Source of the DNA: Lachnospiraceae bacterium | GTDB taxonomy: Bacteria > Bacillota > Clostridia > Lachnospirales > Lachnospiraceae | Direction of reading: 5' to 3' | Length of the DNA stretch: 33,269 nucleotides | NCBI GenBank assembly: GCA_022510605.1 | Contig: JAFLTB010000028.1 | Span: 1-33,269 of the forward strand | Shown here: piece after piece, positions 15,608 to 23,355 of the stretch | Numbering within the stretch: position 1 is the first letter of the stretch | Layout of the letters: each line of letters begins with the position of its first letter | Position numbers and translations under genes: made by a program | The notes under the pieces: model-generated | What the model saw: the letters and a program-made list of their open reading frames with translations, nothing else | Databases searched by the model: none | Told to the model about the DNA's origin: nothing

Positions 15608-16333
15608 ATGACAGATAAGATTTTAGGAAACAATCAGGTTAATGTTTATGGTGAAGTGGTAAGTGAGTTTACCTTCAGCCATGAAGTGTACGGGGAAGGT
15701 TTCTATTTGTTGAAACTTTCGGTAAAGCGGTTAAGCAAGGTATATGATACCATTCCGCTTATGGTATCCGAGCGTTTGGTGGATGTGACAAAAGATATTC
15801 GTGGGTGTTTTATGGAGGCCAGCGGACAGTTCCGCTCCTATAACCGGCACGAGGAGAACCACAACCGGTTAGTGTTGTCGGTCTTTGTGCGGGACTTACA
15901 TATTGATGAGACAGAGCAGGAAAATGAGAAGCCAAATTATATTTTTCTGGACGGTTATCTGTGTAAACCTCCCGTATACCGCAAGACACCATTGGGACGG
16001 GAGATTGCAGATCTTCTCATGGCGGTAAACCGCCCTTATGGAAAATCCGACTACATTCCATGTATCTGCTGGGGGAGAAATGCCCGTTATGCCGATGGAT
16101 TTGCCGTAGGCGAGCATGTGCAGTTATGGGGGCGGATTCAGAGCAGAGAGTATCAGAAGCAGATTGCCGAGGAGCAGTATGAAACCAGAGTAGCATATGA
16201 AATCTCGGTGAGCAAACTGGAATGTGTGGAGGAGAGCGGCGAGATAACAGCAGCTTCCGAAATATCCGAGGAAACGGCGCCGGAGGAAGATGTGTCCGAG
16301 GGGATGTCCGGGGATTCTTATGAAACAATTTGA
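15608..16333 (+). CDS. Single-stranded DNA-binding protein-like, two OB-fold domains
   Basis: This 241-residue protein looks like two SSB-type OB folds in tandem. The first (about 8-100) runs from QVNVYGEVVSEFTFS through FYLLKLSVKRLSKVYDTIPLMVS. The second (about 115-205) has IFLDGYLCKPPVYRKTPLGREIADLLMAVNR, then YIPCICWGRNARYA and VGEHVQLWGRIQSREYQK, which are close to classic SSB blocks. An acidic tail (206-241) follows but ends GDSYETI rather than the DDDIPF-type tip that recruits partner proteins. It probably binds single-stranded DNA, but it is unlikely to be the sole replicative SSB, which is normally about 150 residues and sits beside rpsF/rpsR. The ATG follows a strong AAAGGGGG site. 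It is a single gene with its own promoter; function is inferred from the domain resemblance. Confidence 0.72.
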   Translation: MTDKILGNNQVNVYGEVVSEFTFSHEVYGEGFYLLKLSVKRLSKVYDTIPLMVSERLVDVTKDIRGCFMEASGQFRSYNRHEENHNRLVLSVFVRDLHIDETEQENEKPNYIFLDGYLCKPPVYRKTPLGREIADLLMAVNRPYGKSDYIPCICWGRNARYADGFAVGEHVQLWGRIQSREYQKQIAEEQYETRVAYEISVSKLECVEESGEITAASEISEETAPEEDVSEGMSGDSYETI

Positions 16334-16357
16334 AATATTTTGAAAATGTGATATAAT
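16330..16357 (+). promoter_or_regulatory. Promoter reading into the palindromic element and the cobO-like gene
   Basis: TTGAAA at 16330-16335 (overlapping the upstream stop codon) and a consensus TATAAT at 16352-16357 are 16 bases apart. The start would be near 16364. The whole element at 16377-16561 would therefore be the 5' leader of the cobO-like mRNA. Confidence 0.6.
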
Positions 16358-16376
16358 TGTGTCCATGTGAATATTA

Positions 16377-16561
16377 CCTGGGTTTTTAATCTTGTGTGTA
16401 AAAAGCACTCATCACATTTAGTGATGAGTGAATATCCGCCAGAATCGCACTCGGAAAACTCGTTTTCCAGATGCCATTCTGGTGGCTATTGACATCGCCG
16501 CTTTGGCGGCGAGTGCTTTTTACACTACAATACAAACTTTTAACAAAATAAAAAACCCAGG
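16377..16561. repeat. 185-bp nested, multibranched palindromic element
   Basis: Two closing stems enclose three hairpins. The outer stem is CCTGGGTTTTT (16377-16387) with AAAAACCCAGG (16551-16561), 11 bp perfect. The inner stem is GTGTAAAAAGCACTC (16396-16410) with GAGTGCTTTTTACAC (16511-16525), 15 bp perfect. Inside are CACTCATCAC/GTGATGAGTG (16406-16430), CCGCCAGAAT/ATTCTGGTGG (16436-16485) holding GGAAAA-CTCG-TTTTCC (16453-16468), and CGCCGC-TTTG-GCGGCG (16496-16511). CACTC at 16406-16410 is shared by two stems. A third copy allows GCACTCG (16447-16453) to pair with CGAGTGC (16510-16516), followed by five T. It has no coding potential. It could be a miniature mobile element or a structured leader RNA; I match it to no known riboswitch. 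Confidence 0.75.
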
Positions 16562-16588
16562 ACATATCAAAGAAAGGAATTATAAAAC

Positions 16589-17083
16589 ATGGATACAAGA
16601 CTGATACAGGCGTTTTACGGTCTGGGCAAGGGAAAGACCTCGGCGGCTGTAGGCCAGGCTTTACGAGAAGCCGGTGATGGCCAGCGCATTACAATTATTC
16701 AGTTTTTGAAGGGAAAGGTAGCAGACGAGTTCCAGGTTCTTACCCGATTGGAGCCGGATATTCAGATTTTCCGATTCGATCAGTCTGAGGTAAATTACTG
16801 TGATTTATCTCTTCAGGAAAAAGAAGAAGAGAAGCAGAATATCCTCAATGGGTTTCATTTTGCCAAAAAGGTAATTGAAACCGGGGAGAGCGATATCATC
16901 ATACTGGATGAACTGCTGGGACTGGTGGACTTGGGAATCATCAGCATAGAGGATGTATGTGAACTGCTCCAGATACCGGGTGATTACAAAAAACTCTTTA
17001 TTACCGGAAGCACATTGGCAGAACCATTGATTCCATATATTGATGTGATTTGTGAGATTACATTGCGTAAAGATAATACTTGA
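16589..17083 (+). CDS. cobO: Corrinoid adenosyltransferase-like P-loop protein (CobO/BtuR family)
   Basis: Family members transfer the adenosyl group of ATP to cob(I)yrinate or cobalamin, completing the B12 cofactor. The 164-residue protein has the family P-loop GLGKGKTSAA (residues 11-20), a QFLKGK segment, a Walker-B-like IIILDELLGLVDLGII and a late ITGSTLAEPLIPYIDVICEIT block. Most CobO/BtuR proteins have TGR where this one has TGS, and continue with a C-terminal tail of about 20-30 residues that is missing here. It is thus a short, divergent member, and corrinoid activity is uncertain. The ATG follows AAAGGAAT. It is a single gene with no other cobalamin genes nearby, although B12-dependent metH is in the window. 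Its leader holds the large palindromic element. The stop overlaps the -35 box of the dapA promoter. Confidence 0.72.
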   Translation: MDTRLIQAFYGLGKGKTSAAVGQALREAGDGQRITIIQFLKGKVADEFQVLTRLEPDIQIFRFDQSEVNYCDLSLQEKEEEKQNILNGFHFAKKVIETGESDIIILDELLGLVDLGIISIEDVCELLQIPGDYKKLFITGSTLAEPLIPYIDVICEITLRKDNT

Positions 17084-17108
17084 CCTTTTGTCACAGGAAT
17101 GTTATTCT
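17080..17108 (+). promoter_or_regulatory. Promoter of the dapA operon
   Basis: TTGACC (17080-17085) and TATTCT (17103-17108) are 17 bases apart, directly upstream of the lysine riboswitch. The start would be near 17115. Confidence 0.72.
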
Positions 17109-17114
17109 AAAAAA

Positions 17115-17282
17115 GGAAGGCAGAGGTGCGGACGTTATCAGTAGGAGGTCGGACATGTCAGGCATGGAGGAAGGTCTTTGAAAGGGACGTCTGCCGAAGA
17201 GAAAGAGTGCCTGTTCACTCTTTTTCTGGGCATATGGTGAAGAACCATGTGACTGTCATCGAAGGATGGAGTGCTGCTCATA
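17115..17282 (+). promoter_or_regulatory. Lysine riboswitch (L-box) upstream of dapA
   Basis: The leader contains the conserved L-box blocks in order: AGAGGTGCGG (17122-17131), AGTAGGAGG, GAAAGGGA (about 17180-17187), GCCGAAG (17193-17199), and ACTGTCATCGAAGGATGGAG near the 3' side. Between them are the expected peripheral hairpins: AAGAGTG/CACTCTT around 17203-17223, and CATATGGT-GAAG-ACCATGTG around 17231-17251. GCAG (17119-17122) and CTGC (17274-17277) can close P1. The position before dapA fits the known regulon. When lysine binds, the downstream terminator should form and lower expression of diaminopimelate and lysine synthesis genes. The regulatory direction is from family knowledge, not shown here. 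Confidence 0.93.
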
Positions 17283-17295
17283 AAATCAGGATGAT

Positions 17296-17327
17296 AGAAG
17301 GAGCTGGCGCTTAGTCGGCTTCTTTTT
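17296..17327 (+). terminator. Expression-platform terminator of the lysine riboswitch
   Basis: AGAAG (17296-17300) pairs with CTTCT, extended by CTGGC with GTCGG across a 3-base bulge, and five T follow (17323-17327). It lies between the aptamer and the dapA ribosome binding site, as expected for a transcription-attenuating L-box. Confidence 0.65.
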
Positions 17328-17353
17328 GAATTTATAGGAAAGGATGGATAACG

Positions 17354-18244
17354 ATGTCAATATTTACGGGAGCAGGTGTGGCTCTGATTACACCGATGAA
17401 GGGGGATGGCAGTGTAAATTATGACAAACTGGAGGAACTTCTGGAATTTCAGATTGCCGGAGGAAGCGATGCCATCATTATTTGTGGAACCACGGGAGAG
17501 TCTTCTACCCTTACCCACGAGGAACATATTGCTTGTATCCGGTACGCCTGTGAGGTGACGAAGAAGCGGATTCCAGTGATTGCCGGCACAGGTTCAAACT
17601 GTACGGAGACCAGTGTGTATCTTTCGGAGGAGGCGCAAAAGGGAGGGGCCGATGGTCTTCTTTTAGTGACGCCGTATTATAATAAAGCTACCCAGAATGG
17701 ATTAAAGGCCCATTTTACCAAAGTGGCAGAGCGTGTGAAACTGCCGATTCTTTTATATAACATACCGGGACGTACCGGTGTGGCCATGGCTCCTGAAACC
17801 GTGGTGGAACTGTGCCGGGAGGTGCCTAACATTGTGGGAGTGAAGGATGCTACAGGAAATATTTCCCAGGTGGCAGAGGTAATGAGCCTGTCTGAGGGGA
17901 CCGTGGATTTGTATTCAGGAAATGACGACCAGATTACCCCGGTGCTTTCCTTAGGAGGCAAGGGCGTGATTTCTGTGCTGTCCAATATCCTGCCAAAAGA
18001 GACACATGAAATCGTAGCCTCCTATCTGCGGGGCGATGTGGAGACCAGCCGGGAACTGCAGTTAAAATATCTGCCTCTGATTCATGCACTGTTTTGTGAG
18101 GTGAATCCAATTCCGGTGAAAAAGGCCATGAACCTGATGGGAATGGAAGTGGGAGGCCTGCGCTTGCCTCTGACGGAAATGGAGGAGGCAAATGCCTCAC
18201 GTCTGGCAGAGGAAATGCGTAAAGTAGGAATAGAACAGAAGTAA
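17354..18244 (+). CDS. dapA: 4-hydroxy-tetrahydrodipicolinate synthase
   Basis: It condenses pyruvate with aspartate semialdehyde in the first committed step to diaminopimelate and lysine, which also supplies dipicolinate for spores. The 296-residue TIM-barrel enzyme has the Schiff-base Lys164 (VGVKDATGN). The catalytic triad includes Tyr135 (LLYNIPGRTG) and Thr46 of CGTTGES. Length and blocks are standard. The ATG at 17354 follows a GGAAAGGATGG segment. It heads the lysine-riboswitch operon; dapB follows after 29 bases. Confidence 0.97.
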   Translation: MSIFTGAGVALITPMKGDGSVNYDKLEELLEFQIAGGSDAIIICGTTGESSTLTHEEHIACIRYACEVTKKRIPVIAGTGSNCTETSVYLSEEAQKGGADGLLLVTPYYNKATQNGLKAHFTKVAERVKLPILLYNIPGRTGVAMAPETVVELCREVPNIVGVKDATGNISQVAEVMSLSEGTVDLYSGNDDQITPVLSLGGKGVISVLSNILPKETHEIVASYLRGDVETSRELQLKYLPLIHALFCEVNPIPVKKAMNLMGMEVGGLRLPLTEMEEANASRLAEEMRKVGIEQK

Positions 18245-18273
18245 ATCACAGGAATCATACAAGGGAGGACAAA

Positions 18274-19047
18274 ATGACAAGAATTATTATGAGTGGCTGC
18301 CATGGCGCCATGGGTAAAACGATTACCAATATTGTAAGGGAGGATTCGGAAGCCGATATTGTGGCGGGAATCGATATAACAGAGGGAGAGGAGAAGGGGT
18401 ATCCGGTATTTTCTGCCATCGGTGACTGTGATGTGGAGGCAGATGTGCTGATTGATTTTTCCACACCTAAAATCCTGCCGGAGATTCTGGATTACAGTAT
18501 AAAAAAACAGGTACCAGTGGTGCTTTGCACCACTGGTTACACCGAAGAGCAGCTGGCACAGATTGAGGCGGCGTCAGAAAAAACGGCGGTGTTAAAGTCT
18601 GCCAATATGTCCTTAGGCATCAATACCCTGCTGAAATTAGTGCAGGATGCCGCCCGGGTACTGGCAGAGGAGGGCTTTGATGTGGAGATTGTGGAGAAGC
18701 ACCACAATCAGAAAGCCGATGCGCCTTCGGGAACCGCACTGGCGTTGGCAGATTCCGTAAACGAAGCCATGGGAAATCAATATGAATATATTTATGACCG
18801 TTCCCAGAGAAGGGAAAGGCGGGATAAAAGGGAACTGGGTATCTCTGCCGTCCGGGGAGGAACCATTGTGGGAGACCACGACGTTATCTTTGCTGGCACC
18901 GATGAAGTGGTTACCCTTTCCCACAGAGCCTACAGCAAGGCTGTATTTGGCAAGGGTGCGGTATCAGCGGCCAAATTCTTAAAGGGAAAAACGGCCGGAC
19001 GCTATGAGATGGCAGATGTGATTGCAGCGAATGGAGGGAATGCATGA
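18274..19047 (+). CDS. dapB: 4-hydroxy-tetrahydrodipicolinate reductase
   Basis: It reduces the DapA product to tetrahydrodipicolinate with NAD(P)H. The 257-residue protein has an N-terminal Rossmann motif SGCHGAMGKT, a VLIDFSTP segment, and the catalytic/substrate loop EKHHNQKADAPSGTAL (residues 141-156, His143/His144 and Lys147). Downstream is RGGTIVGDHDVIFAG. It is slightly shorter than E. coli DapB (273), which is normal for Clostridia. The ATG follows GGGAGGA. Its last four bases overlap the start of murF (ATGA), so the two are translationally coupled. Confidence 0.97.
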   Translation: MTRIIMSGCHGAMGKTITNIVREDSEADIVAGIDITEGEEKGYPVFSAIGDCDVEADVLIDFSTPKILPEILDYSIKKQVPVVLCTTGYTEEQLAQIEAASEKTAVLKSANMSLGINTLLKLVQDAARVLAEEGFDVEIVEKHHNQKADAPSGTALALADSVNEAMGNQYEYIYDRSQRRERRDKRELGISAVRGGTIVGDHDVIFAGTDEVVTLSHRAYSKAVFGKGAVSAAKFLKGKTAGRYEMADVIAANGGNA

Positions 19048-20450
19048 AACCGGTTTCTATAGCAGAAATTGTGGAGGCTGTGTCCGGCACGCTGGCCTGG
19101 GGCGATGAGAAGGCTCTTGTAACCAGCGTGGTTACGGATTCCAGGGAGGTAAAAGAGGGAAGTCTCTTTGTGCCGCTGATTGGTGAACGGGTGGATGCCC
19201 ATCGGTTTATCCCAGGGGTGCTGGAAGAAGGGGCAGCCTGTGTTTTTTCCTCAGATCATACCATACAGGAGGAGAGGGGAGCCGGCATATATGTGACAGA
19301 CACCCTGCAGGCCCTGCAGGCATTGGCCGCCTGGTACCGGAGTCAGTTTTCACTGCCGGTCATTGGCATTACCGGCAGTGTGGGCAAGACCACCACGAAG
19401 GAAATGATTGGGGCGGTATTGGAGACAAAATACCGAACCGTTAAGACCCTTCAGAATCTGAACAGCCAGATTGGCGTGGCGTTGATGCAGTTTCAGCTGG
19501 AGGAGGACACTGAGATGGCAGTGTTTGAAATGGGAATAAGTATGCCGGGAGAGATGGAGCGGCTGGCAGTCATGGCCAGACCCAATTGTGCGGTTCTGAC
19601 AAATGTGGGTGTGTCCCATATTGGTAATCTTGGTTCCAGAGAGAATATCTGCACCGAAAAAGGAAAGATAATTACTGGTTTTGACAAAGAGGGGACGGTA
19701 TATATTTGCGGCAATGGAGACTTAAAGGAACTGTCCCGGGAAAATCTTCCCTATGAACAGTGCCCGGGCCGTTGTGAGACTCGATTTTACGGGACAGAGC
19801 CGGGATGCCTGTACTATGGGGATGAAATACAGACAGGGGAGCAGGGACAGAGTTTTCTTTTCCACTATCCGGAGGGAGAGATGCGGATTGAACTGTCTGT
19901 CATGGGACTCCACAACATAAACAATGCCATTGTGGCTCTGGCGCTGGCGCTGGAATACCAGGTGCCTTTATCCGATGCTGCGAGGGCTTTGAAAGAGTAC
20001 CGGCCCATCGCCATGCGGGGCGTGGTAAAGGAGCGGGACGGCGTGCATATTATTGACGATACTTATAATGCCAGTCCGGACTCCATTAACAGCAATCTGG
20101 ACGCTTTGTTTGACTATGGCGGCAAGGACAGCCGGAAAATTGCCGTGCTGGCGGATGTGCTGGAGTTGGGAGAGCGCTCCAGAGAACTTCATGAGGGCGT
20201 CGGGAAATTCATTCTGCAGGAGCGGGAAAAGGGCAAAACCCTTTCCTTTCTGGTTACAGTGGGAACCGAGGCCGGGTATATCAGCGATTATGTGACCGGA
20301 CATTCTGACATTCCTGCACGCCATTGTAAGAGCAATGAGGAAGTGGCAGCGGTTGTGAGGGAGACCATGAGGGCCGGAGACTGGATTCTGGTAAAAGGCT
20401 CCCGGGGTATGAAGATGGATGAAGTGGTAGAGCGACTGATAAAGGGGTGA
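19044..20450 (+). CDS. murF: UDP-MurNAc-tripeptide:D-Ala-D-Ala ligase
   Basis: It uses ATP to add D-Ala-D-Ala to UDP-MurNAc-tripeptide, the last cytoplasmic step of the peptidoglycan precursor. The 468-residue Mur ligase has the N-terminal UDP-binding domain (1-100), the ATP-binding GITGSVGKTTTKEM (residues 108-121, Lys115) and the NLNSQIGV segment. The Mur-ligase Glu/His motif FEMGISMPGEM and the C-terminal YNASPDSI and VKGSRGMKMD blocks are present. It overlaps dapB by four bases. Pairing a diaminopimelate pathway with MurF makes sense, because the tripeptide substrate carries diaminopimelate. The usual neighbours mraY, murD and murE are absent, so this gene has been separated from the division cluster. 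Confidence 0.96.
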   Translation: MKPVSIAEIVEAVSGTLAWGDEKALVTSVVTDSREVKEGSLFVPLIGERVDAHRFIPGVLEEGAACVFSSDHTIQEERGAGIYVTDTLQALQALAAWYRSQFSLPVIGITGSVGKTTTKEMIGAVLETKYRTVKTLQNLNSQIGVALMQFQLEEDTEMAVFEMGISMPGEMERLAVMARPNCAVLTNVGVSHIGNLGSRENICTEKGKIITGFDKEGTVYICGNGDLKELSRENLPYEQCPGRCETRFYGTEPGCLYYGDEIQTGEQGQSFLFHYPEGEMRIELSVMGLHNINNAIVALALALEYQVPLSDAARALKEYRPIAMRGVVKERDGVHIIDDTYNASPDSINSNLDALFDYGGKDSRKIAVLADVLELGERSRELHEGVGKFILQEREKGKTLSFLVTVGTEAGYISDYVTGHSDIPARHCKSNEEVAAVVRETMRAGDWILVKGSRGMKMDEVVERLIKG

Positions 20451-20454
20451 CAAC

Positions 20455-22695
20455 GTGTTTGCAGATGTGATTGTGGATATCTCGGTGGAGGCACTGGACA
20501 GAACCTTTCAATATCGGATTCCGGACGAACTGACGGATAAGGTCCGGGTGGGAAGCCGGGTTGTCATTCCCTTTGGACGGGGCAACCGTCAGTTATCCGG
20601 TTTTGTAGTGGGGCTTACCGGTACGCCGAAGTGGCCGGAGGAGAAAATAAAAAATCTCCTTGCCCTGGAGGAAAAAGAGATTCCGGTGGAGGGACAGCTT
20701 TTGCAGCTGGCGGCGTGGATTCGGGAGCGCTACGGTGCCACCATGAATGAAGCCCTGAAAACCGTATTGCCGATAAAAAAACAGGTTAAGTCAGTGGAGG
20801 AACACTGGCTTAATTTTGTAATTTCCAGAGAAGAGGCAGAAAAGGAATATAACCGGTGCCTGCTCCGGCATCATAAGGCCAAGGCCAGGCTGCTGCAGGG
20901 GATGCTTTCGGAAAAAGAGGGGCTGACGACCCGGTTGGCGGCGAAGAAATACGGAGTAACCAAATCGGTCATTGATGGTATGGTAAAGGCCGGGATTCTC
21001 TCGGTGACAGACCGTCGCCAGTACCGCAATCCCCTCCCGGCTCCTGTGGGAGGAAAGAGTCCGGAAATCCTCCTGAATGAACAACAGAAGGAAGTAGCAG
21101 AGGATTTTGCCAGAGAGTACCAGGAGGGGATTCGCCGCACCTATCTGTTGTATGGCGTTACGGGAAGCGGCAAGACTCAGGTATATATGGAGATGATACA
21201 GCAGGCATTGAAACAGAAAAAGCAGGTCATTGTACTGATTCCGGAGATTGCCCTGACAATTCAGACGGTACGGCGGTTCCAGAGCCGTTTTGGAGACCGG
21301 GTCTCCATTCTGAATTCCAGAATGTCCGATGGGGAGCGGTACGACCAGTACGAGCGGGCGAAAAAGGGAGAGATTGATATTGTGGTGGGCCCCCGCTCTG
21401 CGCTGTTTATCCCCTTTGAGAGGCTGGGGCTGATTATTCTGGATGAGGAGCACGAGATGAGCTATAAGAGTGAGAATCCCCCGAAATATCATGCCAGAGA
21501 AACGGCCATACAGCGGGCGGCCATGGTGGGAGCCAGTGTGGTATTGGGTTCTGCCACCCCTTCGGTGGAATCCTATCAGGCGGCAAAGGAGGGGCGGTTT
21601 CATCTGTACCGGCTTTCAGAACGGGCGGGGGACGCTTCTTTTCCAACGGTTTCTGTGGTGGACTTGCGGGAGGAATTAAAGGCAGGAAACCGCTCGGTAT
21701 TCAGCCGGCTCCTGCAGGAAAAAATTCAGGACAGGCTGGATAAAAACGAACAGATTATGCTGTTTTTAAACCGCCGGGGCTATGCGGGCTTTGTTTCTTG
21801 CCGGAGCTGCGGATATGTGTTAAAATGTACTCATTGTGAGGTATCCATGACAGCCCATAAGAATCATGTGGGAGAAGTGGACACCCTGGTGTGCCACTAC
21901 TGCGGCCATGCGATGGCCATGCCAAAGACATGTCCGGAATGTGGCTCTCCTTACATTGCTGCTTTTGGTCTGGGCACCCAGAAGGTGGAGGAAATGCTTC
22001 ACCGGCAGTTTCCAAAGGCCAGAGTGCTGCGAATGGATGGAGATACTACAAGCGGCAAGCATGGCCATGAAAATGTGCTGGCGCCCTTTCGCCGGGGGGA
22101 GGCGGATATTTTACTTGGCACCCAGATGATTGTAAAGGGCCACGATTTTCCCAACGTTACTCTGGCGGCGGCTCTGGCGGCGGACCTTGGCATGTACGCA
22201 GGGGATTACCGTAGCAGTGAGAGAACCTTTGAACTTTTAATGCAGGCCAGTGGCAGAGCCGGCCGGGGCGAGAAAAAGGGCGAGATGATTATCCAGACCT
22301 ACAACCCGGAGCAGTATTGTATCGAGTCGGTAGCCAGACAGAAGGCGGAGCTTTTTTATGAAAATGAACTGGCTTACCGGCGGATGGCACTGTACCCGCC
22401 CTATGTTATTTTACTGGCGGTATTGGTTTTGTCAGAGGAAAAAGAAATGGCCCGTGGCTGCATACATGCACTGGCAGAGGGAATACAGGGATATAAGGAC
22501 GCTTCCATCGTAGGACCCTCCGAAGCGGGACTGAGCCGGGCAAAGGACCGCTACCGGTATGTGATGTATGTAAAGTGCCGGGAGGAGGTAAGCCTGACGG
22601 CAGTAAAAAATGAATTGGAAAAGATTAGCCGGGATGAAAAATGGGAAAAATATTGTAGTGTACAGTACGATGTCAATCCCGTATCCGGCTACTGA
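20455..22695 (+). CDS. priA: Primosomal protein N' (replication restart helicase PriA)
   Basis: PriA recognises stalled or collapsed forks and reloads the replicative helicase. The 746-residue protein has an N-terminal DNA-binding domain (about 1-110). Helicase motif I is GVTGSGKTQVYM with Lys240, and the Walker B box DEEH lies at residues 330-333. A zinc-binding insertion has paired cysteines (CRSCGYVLKCTHC, then LVCHYCG and CPECGSPY, about 443-495), followed by late helicase motifs including LGTQMIVKGHDFPNVTL and QASGRAGRGEKKG. The start is GTG at 20455, five bases after the murF stop, with AAGGGG upstream. In Bacillus priA heads the def-fmt-rsmB cluster; here it is preceded by dapA-dapB-murF. 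The call is firm. Confidence 0.96.
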   Translation: MFADVIVDISVEALDRTFQYRIPDELTDKVRVGSRVVIPFGRGNRQLSGFVVGLTGTPKWPEEKIKNLLALEEKEIPVEGQLLQLAAWIRERYGATMNEALKTVLPIKKQVKSVEEHWLNFVISREEAEKEYNRCLLRHHKAKARLLQGMLSEKEGLTTRLAAKKYGVTKSVIDGMVKAGILSVTDRRQYRNPLPAPVGGKSPEILLNEQQKEVAEDFAREYQEGIRRTYLLYGVTGSGKTQVYMEMIQQALKQKKQVIVLIPEIALTIQTVRRFQSRFGDRVSILNSRMSDGERYDQYERAKKGEIDIVVGPRSALFIPFERLGLIILDEEHEMSYKSENPPKYHARETAIQRAAMVGASVVLGSATPSVESYQAAKEGRFHLYRLSERAGDASFPTVSVVDLREELKAGNRSVFSRLLQEKIQDRLDKNEQIMLFLNRRGYAGFVSCRSCGYVLKCTHCEVSMTAHKNHVGEVDTLVCHYCGHAMAMPKTCPECGSPYIAAFGLGTQKVEEMLHRQFPKARVLRMDGDTTSGKHGHENVLAPFRRGEADILLGTQMIVKGHDFPNVTLAAALAADLGMYAGDYRSSERTFELLMQASGRAGRGEKKGEMIIQTYNPEQYCIESVARQKAELFYENELAYRRMALYPPYVILLAVLVLSEEKEMARGCIHALAEGIQGYKDASIVGPSEAGLSRAKDRYRYVMYVKCREEVSLTAVKNELEKISRDEKWEKYCSVQYDVNPVSGY

Positions 22696-22766
22696 CAACG
22701 AGCGGTGTGCCGCTTGTATGTCTATAATGAAAACCGCGCAAAAAATGGCGCAGAAAAGAGGAAATT

Positions 22767-23258
22767 ATGGCAATACGAAACATTCGGGTGATGGGAGATG
22801 ACATCCTAACCAAAAAATGCAAACCGATAAAGGAAATGACCGAGAAAAACCGGGAGCTGATTCAGGATTTGTTTGACACTATGTATGAGGCGGACGGCGT
22901 GGGTCTGGCGGCACCTCAGGTGGGTATTTTAAAACGCATTGCGGTGGTGGATATTACCGAGGACAGAAGCCAGCCCCTTGTGATGATAAATCCGGAAATT
23001 ATTTCTACGGAGGGCGAACAGAGGGGCAGTGAAGGGTGTCTCAGCGTGCCGGATAAGGTAGGCATTGTCACAAGACCCAATAAGGTAAAAGTAAAGGCGC
23101 TGGATATCGACATGAATCCAATTGAGCTCGAGGGAGAAGAGCTGTTGGCCCGGGCCCTGATTCATGAAATTGAGCATCTGGATGGACAGTTGTATGTAGA
23201 CAAAATAGAGGGACGTCTCTATGATGTGGAGGAATTTCAGAGCGAGGAGGAAGATTGA
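22767..23258 (+). CDS. def: Peptide deformylase
   Basis: It removes the N-formyl group from nascent proteins. The 163-residue metalloenzyme has all three deformylase motifs: GVGLAAPQVG (44-53), EGCLSVP with metal ligand Cys91, and HEIEHLDG with His133, His137 and catalytic Glu134. The ATG at 22767 follows AGAGGAAA. The 71-base gap after priA holds two small hairpins, AGCGG-TGTG-CCGCT and GCGC/GCGC. It is paired with fmt, the enzyme that adds the formyl group. The stop codon lies inside a perfect 13-bp palindrome. Confidence 0.97.
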   Translation: MAIRNIRVMGDDILTKKCKPIKEMTEKNRELIQDLFDTMYEADGVGLAAPQVGILKRIAVVDITEDRSQPLVMINPEIISTEGEQRGSEGCLSVPDKVGIVTRPNKVKVKALDIDMNPIELEGEELLARALIHEIEHLDGQLYVDKIEGRLYDVEEFQSEEED

Positions 23259-23316
23259 AAGATTTGGAAAATCTTTCAATCCGCAAGTTTGTGTCTGCGT
23301 TGCATCCACAAACTTG
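23253..23316. repeat. Two perfect hairpins between def and fmt
   Basis: The first, GATTGAAAGATTT (23253-23265) with AAATCTTTCAATC (23269-23281), is a 13-bp perfect stem around GGA and contains the def stop codon. The second, CAAGTTTGTG (23284-23293) with CACAAACTTG (23307-23316), is a 10-bp perfect stem around a 13-base loop. Neither is followed by a T-run, so ordinary termination is unlikely. They may be REP-like DNA or mRNA-stabilising structures. Confidence 0.6.
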
Positions 23317-23355
23317 TTATGCACCAGGACAGTGTAGAAGAGAGGAGAGGCAACA

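Noticed and set aside
16377-16561. Integron attC site or CRISPR repeat
   Set aside because: There is no GTTRRRY/RYYYAAC core pair, no integrase gene, and no regularly spaced repeat; the hairpins all differ in sequence.
20791-21603. 270-codon open frame antisense to priA
   Set aside because: Priority goes to priA, whose motifs are intact; the antisense translation has no recognisable domain and no ribosome binding site.
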